A stretch of DNA of 46,470 bases from Clostridia bacterium (lineage in GTDB: Bacteria > Bacillota > Clostridia > Lachnospirales > Lachnospiraceae), in the NCBI GenBank assembly GCA_009929615.1, contig SAAB01000022.1, positions 1 to 46,470 on the forward strand, written 5' to 3'. The notes under the pieces were generated by a model. It did no database searches. It was given only the letters and a program-made list of their open reading frames with translations, and was not told the DNA's origin. Position numbers and translations under genes: made by a program. Below are positions 18,620 through 27,200 of this stretch, in pieces. The number at the start of each line of letters is the position of its first letter. Positions within the stretch are counted from its first letter, which is position 1.

Positions 18620-18779
18620 CACAAATCACTGTACAGTTCTTCCCTATACACACCATCCTCGATCAGCTTCTTAAAGCTCTGAACAACAGACTCCTTGTCT
18701 TCCTTATAGGTAACACCGAACCACTTGTCCTTTGTTTTATGAGTTCTCTGCCTCTTAGCCACAGTATCTTTTACTGCGT
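18620..18779 (-). pseudogene. C-terminal remnant of a sugar nucleotidyltransferase
   Basis: Between the two hairpin repeats the minus strand encodes about 52 residues ending at TGA 18622-18620. They include DKWFGVTYKEDK followed by VVQSFKKLIEDGVYREELY. This is the characteristic tail of a clostridial sugar-phosphate nucleotidyltransferase family. There is no start codon and the N-terminal 80 percent is missing, replaced by the repeat copy next to glmS. It seems to be a deletion remnant fused to the repeat. The family assignment is from memory of the conserved tail. Confidence 0.65.
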
Positions 18780-18864
18780 TGCCTGCTGCTCACCGCGGAG
18801 AGGTGTGCAAAGTTTCGAGCAGCTACCGTGCAGGGACATATTTATCCATGCACGACCTTATTTT
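18777..18864. repeat. Hairpin repeat, copy 2
   Basis: This 88-base copy overlaps the glmS stop codon by two bases. It keeps the GCTGCTC/GAGCAGC and GTGCA/TGCAC arms. Its variable loop pairs through GGATA with TATGTCC instead of GATA with TATC. Confidence 0.8.
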
Positions 18865-20731
18865 ACTCCACTGTCACGCTCTTTGCAAGATTCCGAGGCT
18901 TATCAACATCAAGTCCTTTCGCCACGCTCACATAGTAGCCCAGCAACTGCAAGGGAACAACAGCAAGGCTCCCCACGAAATGTTCATCTACCCGCGGAAC
19001 ATATACCGTGAAATCAACATGATCCTCCGTTTCATACTTGCCGAAGGTGGTAAGACCCATCAGGTAGGCGCCCCGACTCTTGCACTCGACCATATTACTG
19101 ATGGTCTTCTCATAAAGCTCCCTCTGGGTCAGCACTCCGATCACCAACGTACCATCTTCAATCAGGCTGATTGTTCCATGCTTAAGTTCACCGGCTGCGT
19201 ATGCCTCACTGTGAACATAGGAGATTTCTTTCAGCTTCAGACTGCCTTCCAGCCCAACGGCATAGTCGATGCCCCGGCCAATGAAAAACACATCATGGGC
19301 ATTTGCGTGTTTTGCCGCAAACCACTGGATCCGCTCCTTGTCTTCCATCGTCCTCGAAATCTTGTCCGGCAATGTCAGCAGTTCGGAAATGTAGTAACTG
19401 TACTGCTCCTCGGTAATCATCCCACGCACGAAAGCGAATTGTACCGCCAAGCAATCTACTGCGACGAGCTGTGCGCTGTATGCCTTCGTCGTTGCCACAG
19501 AAATCTCCGGTCCGGCCAACGTATACAGCACATGGTCAGCTTCCCGGGCAATACTGCTGCCAACCACGTTCACTACAGCCAGCGTCTTGATTCCTTTTTC
19601 CTTGGCAAGTCGAAGCGCCGCAAGAGTATCTGCGGTCTCTCCAGACTGGCTGATGACGATTGCCAGCGCATTCTTGTTCAGAGGCATCTTTCTGTACCGG
19701 AATTCGGATGCCAATTCCACGCGAACAGGAATTTCAGCCAGATCCTCAATCACATACTGGGTTTCCATGCCTACATGCCAGGCAGAACCACAGGCCACGA
19801 TATAAATCTGCTCAATCCCCTTAATTTCTTCCTCAGTCAGCCCAACTGCACTCAAATCGATTTTTCCATCTTTGATGACCGAGTTCAGCGTATCCGACAC
19901 TGCTTTGGGCTGCTCATGGATTTCCTTCATCATGAAATGCTCATAGCCCGCCTTTTCAGCAGCTTCAGCATCCCACTTGATTTCAGTGGTCTGCTTCTCG
20001 ATTTCATCACCGTTCAGGTCATAGAAATGAGCCTCACCTGGAACAAGTTTTGCAAACTCAAGGTTTCCAATGTAATACACATTGCGAGTGTATTTCAAAA
20101 TTGCAGGGACATCCGAAGCTACATAGGTTTCGCCATCCGCAACACCAATGATCATCGGGCTATCCTTACGCGCTACCCAGATTTCTCCCGGATAGTCCTT
20201 GAACATCAACTCCAGCGCATAGGAGCCGCGCACACGAACCATCGTTTTGGCAATGGCATCGATGGGACCTAGCTTGTACTTCTTGTAATAGTAGTCCACC
20301 AGTTTGATGACCACTTCGGTATCGGTCTGGCTGTAGAACGTATAGCCATGCTTCAGCAGCTTATCCTTCAGCTCCTGATAGTTTTCGATAATACCGTTAT
20401 GGACGCCAACCACCTCAGATTCAACCTCACCAGAGCCAGAACCGGTGCAGTTGCCGGAAACATGAGGATGCGCATTCGTGACGCTGGGCTCTCCATGCGT
20501 TGCCCAGCGGGTATGTCCGATGCCACAAGTGCCAACCAGTGCATTGCCGCCATCCGTCTTTTCGATGAGGTTCGATAGCCGCCCCTTCGCCTTTACAACC
20601 TCCGCCAGCTTTTCGCCATCTCGGACAGCCAATCCTGCCGAGTCATAACCACGGTACTCCAGCTTCGACAGACCATCCAATAGGATGGGTGCCGCCTGCT
20701 GCTTTCCGGTAAAACCTACGATTCCACACAT
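18863..20731 (-). CDS. glmS: Glucosamine-6-phosphate synthase
   Basis: This 622-residue enzyme makes glucosamine-6-phosphate from fructose-6-phosphate and glutamine, the first step to UDP-GlcNAc in the cytoplasm. The glutaminase domain begins MCGIVGF; the Cys becomes the N-terminal nucleophile, so the start must be ATG 20731 and not the GTG nine bases upstream. Two SIS sugar-isomerase domains follow (about 290-430 with SQSGETADTL, and about 460-600), and the tail ends NLAKSVTVE. It lies 33 bases after glmM, with GAGAGGAG upstream. No glmS ribozyme was seen in that gap. Its stop runs into a hairpin repeat. Confidence 0.97.
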   Translation of the reverse strand: MCGIVGFTGKQQAAPILLDGLSKLEYRGYDSAGLAVRDGEKLAEVVKAKGRLSNLIEKTDGGNALVGTCGIGHTRWATHGEPSVTNAHPHVSGNCTGSGSGEVESEVVGVHNGIIENYQELKDKLLKHGYTFYSQTDTEVVIKLVDYYYKKYKLGPIDAIAKTMVRVRGSYALELMFKDYPGEIWVARKDSPMIIGVADGETYVASDVPAILKYTRNVYYIGNLEFAKLVPGEAHFYDLNGDEIEKQTTEIKWDAEAAEKAGYEHFMMKEIHEQPKAVSDTLNSVIKDGKIDLSAVGLTEEEIKGIEQIYIVACGSAWHVGMETQYVIEDLAEIPVRVELASEFRYRKMPLNKNALAIVISQSGETADTLAALRLAKEKGIKTLAVVNVVGSSIAREADHVLYTLAGPEISVATTKAYSAQLVAVDCLAVQFAFVRGMITEEQYSYYISELLTLPDKISRTMEDKERIQWFAAKHANAHDVFFIGRGIDYAVGLEGSLKLKEISYVHSEAYAAGELKHGTISLIEDGTLVIGVLTQRELYEKTISNMVECKSRGAYLMGLTTFGKYETEDHVDFTVYVPRVDEHFVGSLAVVPLQLLGYYVSVAKGLDVDKPRNLAKSVTVE

Positions 20732-20764
20732 ACTTTTCACGCACTCCTCTCATGGTCACGTCTC

Positions 20765-22150
20765 TTATACCGCGTGACCTTTTGCCTTGATTACAGCAAT
20801 CACCTCGTCAACGTATTTTTGACAAGTTTCCTCGCTCTCAGCCTCAACCATGACCCGGATAACAGGCTCCGTTCCGGATTCACGAACCAGAATACGACCG
20901 GACTCCCCCAGCTTTTCTGCTACAGTTTTCACAGCAGCCTGTACATCATTGTCATTCTGGGCCTCCGCCTTATTGTGTACCCGGATATTCTTCAGCACCT
21001 GCGGGTAAACAGTAAAGCCTTCACTGAGCTCGGACATCTTCTTTTTCCGTGCCAGCATGACCTCCATCATCTTGAGGCTGGTCAGGATGCCGTCACCGGT
21101 ACTGGCATATTTACTGAAGATAATATGACCGCTCTGCTCACCGCCGATGCGGCAGCCATTCTTTGTCATATACTCATAGACGTACTTGTCGCCAACAGCG
21201 GTTTTAGCGTATCCAATACCACACTCATCAAATGCTTTGTAGAGTCCAAAGTTACTCATGACCGTCGTAACGACTGTGTTGTTCACCAACTTACCGCGTT
21301 CCTTCATGTACCGGCCATAGATGTAAAGAATGTGATCTCCCGTAATCACATTTCCCTTTTCATCCACACACAGGCATCGGTCTGCGTCACCGTCGTAGGC
21401 AAAGCCGACATCACAATGATTCTCTACCACAAACTTCTGCAAGCCACCAATGTGTGTTGAGCCTGCATTGTTGTTAATGTTTGTTCCGTTGGGCTCTGCA
21501 TTGATGACCAGAGTCTTCGCTCCCAGTGCGTCAAAAACGGCCTTTGCAACATTCCAGGATGAGCCATTTGCACAGTCAAGCGCAACCTTAACACCCTTGA
21601 AGGAATAGATGCCAAGAGAAATCAAATAACCCACATAGCGATTTCGGCCAGACACATAGTCAACTGTACAACCAATATGGTCACGAGAGGCAAACGGAAG
21701 CTCGTCCCACGACTTTCCAAACAGATTCAGCTTTCCATCCAGATAGTCTTCTACCAGATTGATGGTTTCCTCATCCATCTTTTCTCCGTGCCTGTTGATG
21801 AGTTTAATGCCATTGTCGTAGTAGGGATTATGACTTGCGGAAATCATAATGCCGCAGTCAAACTCATCCATACGGGCAATGTAGGCCACGGAAGGCGTGG
21901 TGGTGACGTGAAGAAGATAAGCATCCGCACCAGAGGCTACCAGTCCTCCCACAAGCGAGTACTCAAGCATATAGGAGCTGCGGCGGGTATCCTTGCCAAT
22001 CACAATTCTAGCAGGAGACGAGTCATTGTTCTGACGCTTCAGCTGGGTGTAGTACCAGCCCAGGAAGCGGCCTACCTTGAAGGCATGGTCGGCGGTGAGA
22101 TTGATTCCGGCTTCCCCACGGAAGCCGTCAGTTCCAAAGTATTTTCCCAT
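20765..22150 (-). CDS. glmM: Phosphoglucosamine mutase
   Basis: This 461-residue enzyme interconverts glucosamine-6-phosphate and glucosamine-1-phosphate. It has the alpha-D-phosphohexomutase signature ISASHNP with catalytic Ser106, the metal loop DGDADRC and the sugar-binding GGEQSGH. The C-terminal RVMVEAESEE region is the phosphate-binding domain. The ATG follows AAGAAGGAC. It is co-directional with glmS and lies downstream of the polysaccharide operon, so precursor supply and capsule genes could be co-transcribed. The 280-base leader is unusual and described separately. Confidence 0.97.
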   Translation of the reverse strand: MGKYFGTDGFRGEAGINLTADHAFKVGRFLGWYYTQLKRQNNDSSPARIVIGKDTRRSSYMLEYSLVGGLVASGADAYLLHVTTTPSVAYIARMDEFDCGIMISASHNPYYDNGIKLINRHGEKMDEETINLVEDYLDGKLNLFGKSWDELPFASRDHIGCTVDYVSGRNRYVGYLISLGIYSFKGVKVALDCANGSSWNVAKAVFDALGAKTLVINAEPNGTNINNNAGSTHIGGLQKFVVENHCDVGFAYDGDADRCLCVDEKGNVITGDHILYIYGRYMKERGKLVNNTVVTTVMSNFGLYKAFDECGIGYAKTAVGDKYVYEYMTKNGCRIGGEQSGHIIFSKYASTGDGILTSLKMMEVMLARKKKMSELSEGFTVYPQVLKNIRVHNKAEAQNDNDVQAAVKTVAEKLGESGRILVRESGTEPVIRVMVEAESEETCQKYVDEVIAVIKAKGHAV

Positions 22151-22430
22151 TGTTTTGTCCTTCTTTTTGAATTTACAGATTGAGTAGTGGGTTTCCTACC
22201 CCTTCCCCCACATCTGCTGTGGTGTGGTTTTTATTTTTGTTTCTTGTTCTGTTGTGTTGTTTTGTGTTTTTTCTTCCTACCTTATTTTGTAGGCTTTCAG
22301 TTGTTTGGATTGATAGTTGCACAGGAAGGACAATAAAACCACACAACCCAATCAAGCAGGTAAGTAAAAAATCGGGGTGTTTGGTTTCCGAGATAATTGG
22401 GAGGGGTACGTTTTTGGGGTGTTAGGCACA
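22151..22430 (-). promoter_or_regulatory. C/A-rich, G-poor leader before glmM
   Basis: No gene is supported in this 280-base gap. As minus-strand RNA, the stretch from about 22271 to 22218 is nearly all A and C with two G. A G-rich block (GGGGGAAGGGGTAGGAAACCC, reading to about 22190) then follows, in the reverse order of the similar parts in the 39-kb leader. No clear intrinsic terminator follows the AraD-like gene. Such G-poor C-containing RNA is the sort Rho can load on; this role is inference. Confidence 0.45.
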
Positions 22431-23126
22431 TTACTTCTGCCCATAATAAGCATTAGGTCCATGCTTTCTCATGTAATGCTTATCAAGAACATACTGCTTC
22501 ATTTCAGCATTCGGATTAAGAGACAATGTCTTTAAATCCATCTCTGCAACTTTCTCCATTACTACTGCGTTATACACAGCATTGGCAGGACTTTTACCCC
22601 ATGCAAACGGACCGTGATTCTTAACTACAATGCCTGGAACAGCCATCGGATCAATCTGTCTACCTTCGATTGTCTCGATAATTACAATACCAGTATTAGT
22701 TTCATAATCGCTTTCAACTTCTTCCTGGCTTAACTCTCTAGCACAAGGAATATCACCATAGAAATAATCTGCATGAGTTGTTCCAAGTGCAGGAATATCC
22801 ATACCTGCCTGAGCAAAAGCTACTGCATTAGTAGAATGAGTGTGTACAATACCCTTCATATTCGGATACTTTCTGTAAAGCTCCAAATGTGTCTTTGTAT
22901 CAGATGAAGGATTCCATTTTCCTTCTACTCTTTCACCTGTTTCAATAGATACAACAACCATATCCTCAGGAGACATGCCATCATAATCAACGCCAGATGG
23001 CTTGATTACCATATATTTTCTATCATCTGAGATACCGGATACGTTGCCCCATGTGTAAATCACTACGCCTTTAGCAACTAAATCCAAATTGGCATCGCAG
23101 ACTACTTTTTTAAGTTCTTCTAACAC
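22431..23126 (-). CDS. AraD-like class II aldolase/epimerase
   Basis: This 231-residue protein belongs to the L-ribulose-5-phosphate 4-epimerase family. The zinc ligands are in VHTHS and KNHGPF, the THADYF segment holds the catalytic Asp equivalent, and the C-terminus has the AYYGQ motif that carries the catalytic Tyr of AraD. AraD converts L-ribulose-5-phosphate and D-xylulose-5-phosphate. The start is GTG 23126, two bases after the KdsC-like stop, with its AGGAG inside that gene. No arabinose genes are nearby. Operon position suggests it supplies or edits a pentose phosphate for the ulosonate pathway, which is inference. Confidence 0.85.
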   Translation of the reverse strand: MLEELKKVVCDANLDLVAKGVVIYTWGNVSGISDDRKYMVIKPSGVDYDGMSPEDMVVVSIETGERVEGKWNPSSDTKTHLELYRKYPNMKGIVHTHSTNAVAFAQAGMDIPALGTTHADYFYGDIPCARELSQEEVESDYETNTGIVIIETIEGRQIDPMAVPGIVVKNHGPFAWGKSPANAVYNAVVMEKVAEMDLKTLSLNPNAEMKQYVLDKHYMRKHGPNAYYGQK

Positions 23127-23128
23127 AC

Positions 23129-23638
23129 TTATACTCCTATACCATATACTTTTGACACAGCCTCATTCCAAAGGTTATTCTCACGCAACAGATGTTCAAT
23201 TACATCTCTAACGGCACCATAGCCACCTTTTACTGGGCTTATATAGTCAGCAATTTTTTTCACTTCAAGACATGCATCTTCGGGACATCCGACATACCCA
23301 CAAAGCTTCATCGGTGGTAGATCATTTAAGTCATCACCTATATAGCCTATTTCTTCTTTTTTTATGCCGTTTTCGCCCATAAAGTTTCTAAGATAGTTCA
23401 CCTTATCCTTTACGTTTTGACATAAATACTCCACTTTCATTTCAGTCATTCTTCTCGTTGTGGCTTTACATTCACGTCCAGTCAGAACCATAATCTTCAT
23501 TCCTACCTGATGTGCTGCAAAAAAACCGGCGGCATCTTTAGTACAAAACTTCTTGGTTTCGTTTCCGTTTTCATCATAATACAGACCACCATCTGTCATC
23601 GTCCCATCCACATCAATTACTAAGTATTTTATATCCAT
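23129..23638 (-). CDS. KdsC-like HAD phosphatase
   Basis: This 169-residue HAD-family phosphatase has the KdsC pattern. Motif I is [10 protein letters not shown] with nucleophile Asp9 and acid/base Asp11, followed by LTGRE, and motif IV is [10 protein letters not shown]. KdsC removes the 8-phosphate from 3-deoxy-octulosonate-8-phosphate, and close relatives act on KDN-9-phosphate. Its place between a pyruvate aldolase and a CMP-sugar synthetase homologue supports an ulosonate-phosphate substrate. AAAGAAAGGCGG precedes the ATG. The exact substrate cannot be read from sequence. Confidence 0.9.
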   Translation of the reverse strand: MDIKYLVIDVDGTMTDGGLYYDENGNETKKFCTKDAAGFFAAHQVGMKIMVLTGRECKATTRRMTEMKVEYLCQNVKDKVNYLRNFMGENGIKKEEIGYIGDDLNDLPPMKLCGYVGCPEDACLEVKKIADYISPVKGGYGAVRDVIEHLLRENNLWNEAVSKVYGIGV

Positions 23639-23658
23639 AAAATGCCGCCTTTCTTTAT

Positions 23659-25218
23659 TTATAATTTGTATTTAGATGGTGTGATAAAGTTTACTTTAAC
23701 ATCTAATGCATGAATAGCATCAATAACTGCTAAATTAAAATTATTTCCATGTACAGTAGGACTCTTCATGGAACTACTATAATAATTGTTTCCATCTTCT
23801 TTATAGCCATCAGCTCCTGCTACACTTATACTCCTCACACCAATATTCTTCAGAAGCTTTAAACACATAATAAAACTATTACAGCCTTGATTGAAAGCAC
23901 CAGCCACATGATTATAGTTAATTAAAAAATCAGCTTCACCATCGGTTAAATTAGATGTAATTATCTTTTTGGCTTCAGTTTTTCCTATTTGCGAAAAACG
24001 CTTATTGTTACTAAAAAACACATAATCAACCTTGAAATAATCTGGAATAAAGTTTATTCCAATTACTTCAACACCATTATTCGCGATATAGTGCTGAATA
24101 GATTCTTTACATTCAGCTACAGTCGAACCTGGAGCAATCAGTAAAACATCCTTACCTTCCAACTCATTCTTAAGCTTCTTCCAGTCTTCTGAGTCATCAA
24201 TCTGATTGTTCTTAAAATCTTCATATAACTTGTCAGCATAAACAGCATCAAAAGCAGTCTTTTTTGAAGAATCAAATTGAGATAGAATATGATTGATATC
24301 CTTATTTGTCAAATCACCTTTCTTAAGGTAATGCTCTGCATAATTTCTATGCAGGTTAAATCTTGCAGATAAGAAATATGCTGGAGTATAACCCCATTCA
24401 GGTTGCCCCTTAATTGGTGCAATATAATCCTGAATTGCATCCAATAGATAATCGATATCATAAGCTTTGCCGGTATAATCATTACAATAATCGGCAATAA
24501 GCTCGATAGGTAAATTTCCAGGAATTCTGCCCATCCCCATTAAGCTTCCATCAACAGCAATCGGTCGATTCATATGCTTGTCAATAAATGCTTGTGCAAG
24601 ACAGCAACTCAAAGACATATTTTCGTGAAGATGTAATGCAACCCTGATGTTCTTATCCAGATTGTTGTCAACAAGAGATACAATTCTATCCAAATCTCTT
24701 CTTTTCATACTACCAAAAGTATCGACAATTAAAAACTGGTAAGGCTGAATTTGATTAACTTGATCTATAATCCACAAGATTCGTGCATCAGAATAGCCCA
24801 TGATATTAATCGGATTGATAGACAGCTTATATCCTTTAGCTTTGACTTCTCTGGCAAAATCCATACCATCTTCAATATCATAATCATGAGCAGTAATTCT
24901 AATCATTTCAATACCCTTACCGTTGTATGGTGTAAGTTTATTGACATCATAGTTACTTCTCATTGCCATTGCAGAGTATATGGTACTTCCTGTATCTTCA
25001 GGCAACAACTTGTTTAGTTCCTCAATATGGTTGCATACAGTTATATCAGGATTATAGCCATCAACGTTTCTAAGAAAACCTACTTCTACCACATCAATAT
25101 TAGCTCTTGTTAACTGTTTAATAATACTTCTGGCGCCCTCAAAGCCAAATTTCCAATCATTTACATAACCGCCATCTCTTAATGTGCAGTCCAACAATTT
25201 TAAATCATATGTGTTCAT
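23659..25218 (-). CDS. HMGL-type pyruvate aldolase fused to a Rossmann-like domain
   Basis: This is a 519-residue two-domain protein. Residues 5-290 form a DRE-TIM metallolyase of the HMGL/4-hydroxy-2-oxovalerate-aldolase type, with TLRDGGY (Arg14-Asp15) and the HLHEN metal site (His196, His198). Such aldolases join pyruvate to an aldehyde. Residues 355-519 start VLLIAPGSTV and continue VIGINFIPDYF and YVFFSNN, a nucleotide-binding-like fold reminiscent of DUF115/MptE-like or GT42-like domains. Its stop overlaps the start of no other gene, while its ATG overlaps the KdsB-like stop. Together with KdsB- and KdsC-like neighbours it is the likely carbon-joining enzyme for a 3-deoxy-ulosonate. Confidence 0.85.
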   Translation of the reverse strand: MNTYDLKLLDCTLRDGGYVNDWKFGFEGARSIIKQLTRANIDVVEVGFLRNVDGYNPDITVCNHIEELNKLLPEDTGSTIYSAMAMRSNYDVNKLTPYNGKGIEMIRITAHDYDIEDGMDFAREVKAKGYKLSINPINIMGYSDARILWIIDQVNQIQPYQFLIVDTFGSMKRRDLDRIVSLVDNNLDKNIRVALHLHENMSLSCCLAQAFIDKHMNRPIAVDGSLMGMGRIPGNLPIELIADYCNDYTGKAYDIDYLLDAIQDYIAPIKGQPEWGYTPAYFLSARFNLHRNYAEHYLKKGDLTNKDINHILSQFDSSKKTAFDAVYADKLYEDFKNNQIDDSEDWKKLKNELEGKDVLLIAPGSTVAECKESIQHYIANNGVEVIGINFIPDYFKVDYVFFSNNKRFSQIGKTEAKKIITSNLTDGEADFLINYNHVAGAFNQGCNSFIMCLKLLKNIGVRSISVAGADGYKEDGNNYYSSSMKSPTVHGNNFNLAVIDAIHALDVKVNFITPSKYKL

Positions 25219-25946
25219 TTTGTGTCTCCAATCATTTTTATAACCATTTCCAAATCTTTTTCTGTATCAACAGATAGACTATGGCAGCTAGGTACTAGCG
25301 AAAGTTTTAGCTGTTTTCCGTAATCCAAAAACCTAAGCGTATCTATTCCTTCAATCAACTCAAATCGACCTGGCTGTGTATTCTTGTAAAAATCAAGCAT
25401 TTTCTTATTGTAACCAATAATACCTACATGCTTATAATACTTAAAATCAATAGCCTTAAAAGGATACGGAATAGGCGTCCGAGACATATAAAGCGCATTC
25501 ATGTTTTCATCAAAAACCATTTTTATATTAGATGCATCCATAACCTGAGCCGGGTCTGTCATTTCCGTGATAATGTTTGTACCAAACTCAACGTCTTGTG
25601 GAACATAATCAGGTATAGAAGCAGCTATTGCTTCTGTGTTAATTAAAGGTTCATCCCCATTCAACTGTACGTAAAAATCCGCCCTAATGGTTTCTGATAC
25701 TTCCTGTAGTCTATGTGCTGCAGCACGGTGTGTATTGGCGGTCATCACGACCGGAATTCCGTTTTCCTCACAAACAGCCTTGATTCTTTCGTCATCTGTT
25801 GCAACGTAAACCTCATCCAACTTATCAACTGTACAAACTCTTTTATAAACCCACCAGATCATAGGATGGCCTAAAATATCTTTTAATGGTTTCCCTGGCA
25901 ATCTTGTAGAACCATATCTTGCCGGAATAATTCCTACCACTTTCAT
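25215..25946 (-). CDS. KdsB-like CMP-ulosonate cytidylyltransferase
   Basis: This 243-residue nucleotidyltransferase begins MKVVGIIPARYGSTRLPGKPL, the CTP-binding signature of KdsB. It also has VYVATDDERI, QLNGDEPLI and a C-terminal EGIDTLRFLDYG typical of the family. KdsB couples CMP to 3-deoxy-manno-octulosonate. I use ATG 25946; an earlier ATG at 25970 overlaps the previous gene and lacks a ribosome-binding site. KdsB is mainly known from Gram-negative lipopolysaccharide synthesis, so its presence in a clostridial polysaccharide operon is noteworthy. A related ulosonate substrate is possible. Confidence 0.9.
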   Translation of the reverse strand: MKVVGIIPARYGSTRLPGKPLKDILGHPMIWWVYKRVCTVDKLDEVYVATDDERIKAVCEENGIPVVMTANTHRAAAHRLQEVSETIRADFYVQLNGDEPLINTEAIAASIPDYVPQDVEFGTNIITEMTDPAQVMDASNIKMVFDENMNALYMSRTPIPYPFKAIDFKYYKHVGIIGYNKKMLDFYKNTQPGRFELIEGIDTLRFLDYGKQLKLSLVPSCHSLSVDTEKDLEMVIKMIGDTK

Positions 25947-25959
25947 TTGATCACCATTT

Positions 25960-27168
25960 TCACCTTTCATATATTATCTTTTTTAATTTGTTTTTTGCCC
26001 TAAAAACATAAGAAAAAACCGGGATATTTTTTATGAAAACTTCAGAAAGATAATACTTTCTTGCCCAGTTGTTATACCCTAATTTCTCGACTTCGATGTA
26101 AAATGTATCTCTCGTGTTAGGTCGAACGGTAGGTCTTATCAAATTTTTGTTCCGTTCTGTGATCCATTCACGCTTTGTTTCATATAGCACCAGTGTATCT
26201 TTTATTACGTTTAGGAGTGATTTACCTGCTTCGCTGTTTACCAGAACGCAAGAAATTGCATCAGTTTTTCCATTGTTTCTTTCACATAAGTCTGGATGGT
26301 GATTCACAGCCCAAGAATAATCGCCAATCGTAATGTCCCCCACTCGCTCTATACATGCATACTGACATTGATAACACATTTCATTATAGTTTTTGAAATT
26401 ATAGAACGCTTCATAATATGGATCATAAAAATATGGTTTCTGAACAGTTGTCCCATTCTTGCACGCTAAAAAGAAGTAGTAGTAGTGGTAGTGCTCACTC
26501 GGCTTCAGTCTAAACTCATATTTTTCCACCGGACTCTTCAATTTTCTAGACCAGTATTCAATATTTTTTTGAAACAATTGAGCTGAAGGCACTCCATGGC
26601 AAATAAGATCTACACAATACAATTTCTCGTACGGTTTCTGCAGGAAAGCTCGAAGCGCCGCAATTTGGCACGGTGTTCCGACATACAGAACCATTTTTCT
26701 TTCTAAAAGGTCCTTTTTCACCTGAGAAAATGTTTGTCTGGTATCGCTTTGAATGTATTTCGATCTACGCAACAAATCTAAATCATCCGCATTTACAATT
26801 CTGCTCTGAATCGGAATTAGATTTTCATCCAGTCTGCATCCATAAACGCTGCCATTTTGCTTAAGCACATACTCTGCCAAAGCAGAAAAAATGCCGCCCG
26901 ATGAACTGCGACGAATCACCTGATCTTGCTTATGTACAGCTGCAAAATACCTCATTGGAGAAGCAAAAGTATTTTTGTTTATAGCAGGACAAACTTTTCT
27001 GCACAGACCACATTGAATGCATACATCCCCATCAACCGATGCTTTAAGAAATCCCTCTTTATCATATTGAATCGAGACTGCCCGTTTAGGGCAGATTTGC
27101 TCGCAAGATCTGCATCCGCAACAAAAGCGATTGTCCTCTATACTATTGTATATACTATTGTTTTCCAA
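25960..27168 (-). CDS. F420-dehydrogenase beta-subunit-like iron-sulfur protein
   Basis: This protein of about 402 residues has two ferredoxin-type 4Fe-4S sites near the N-terminus (CCGCRSCEQICP and CIQCGLCRKVCP). The FrhB-like domain follows (RRSSSGGIFSALAEY, VGTPCQIAALRAF, DLICHGVPS), with further cysteines at CYQCQYAC. The start is TTG 27168, chosen for AAGGAGG eight bases upstream. Proteins of this kind often sit beside polysaccharide pyruvyl transferases, as here, although their redox substrate is not known. The archaeal F420 name should not be read as function. Confidence 0.85.
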   Translation of the reverse strand: MENNSIYNSIEDNRFCCGCRSCEQICPKRAVSIQYDKEGFLKASVDGDVCIQCGLCRKVCPAINKNTFASPMRYFAAVHKQDQVIRRSSSGGIFSALAEYVLKQNGSVYGCRLDENLIPIQSRIVNADDLDLLRRSKYIQSDTRQTFSQVKKDLLERKMVLYVGTPCQIAALRAFLQKPYEKLYCVDLICHGVPSAQLFQKNIEYWSRKLKSPVEKYEFRLKPSEHYHYYYFFLACKNGTTVQKPYFYDPYYEAFYNFKNYNEMCYQCQYACIERVGDITIGDYSWAVNHHPDLCERNNGKTDAISCVLVNSEAGKSLLNVIKDTLVLYETKREWITERNKNLIRPTVRPNTRDTFYIEVEKLGYNNWARKYYLSEVFIKNIPVFSYVFRAKNKLKKIIYER

Positions 27169-27200
27169 ATCCGCTCCCTCCTTGATTTGCAATTCCTCTA

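Noticed and set aside
18779-20272. 497-codon plus-strand open frame
   Set aside because: It lies antisense to glmS, whose family motifs are complete. The translated product has no recognisable domain or ribosome-binding site.
20732-20764. glmS ribozyme upstream of glmS
   Set aside because: Only 33 bases separate glmM and glmS, and the conserved ribozyme core is absent. The hairpin repeat after glmS is on the wrong side.
22431-25970. Kdo genes taken as evidence of a Gram-negative organism
   Set aside because: No lipid A, KdsA or outer-membrane genes are present, while SipW-type peptidases, TasA-like proteins and the SOS cassette point to Bacillota.
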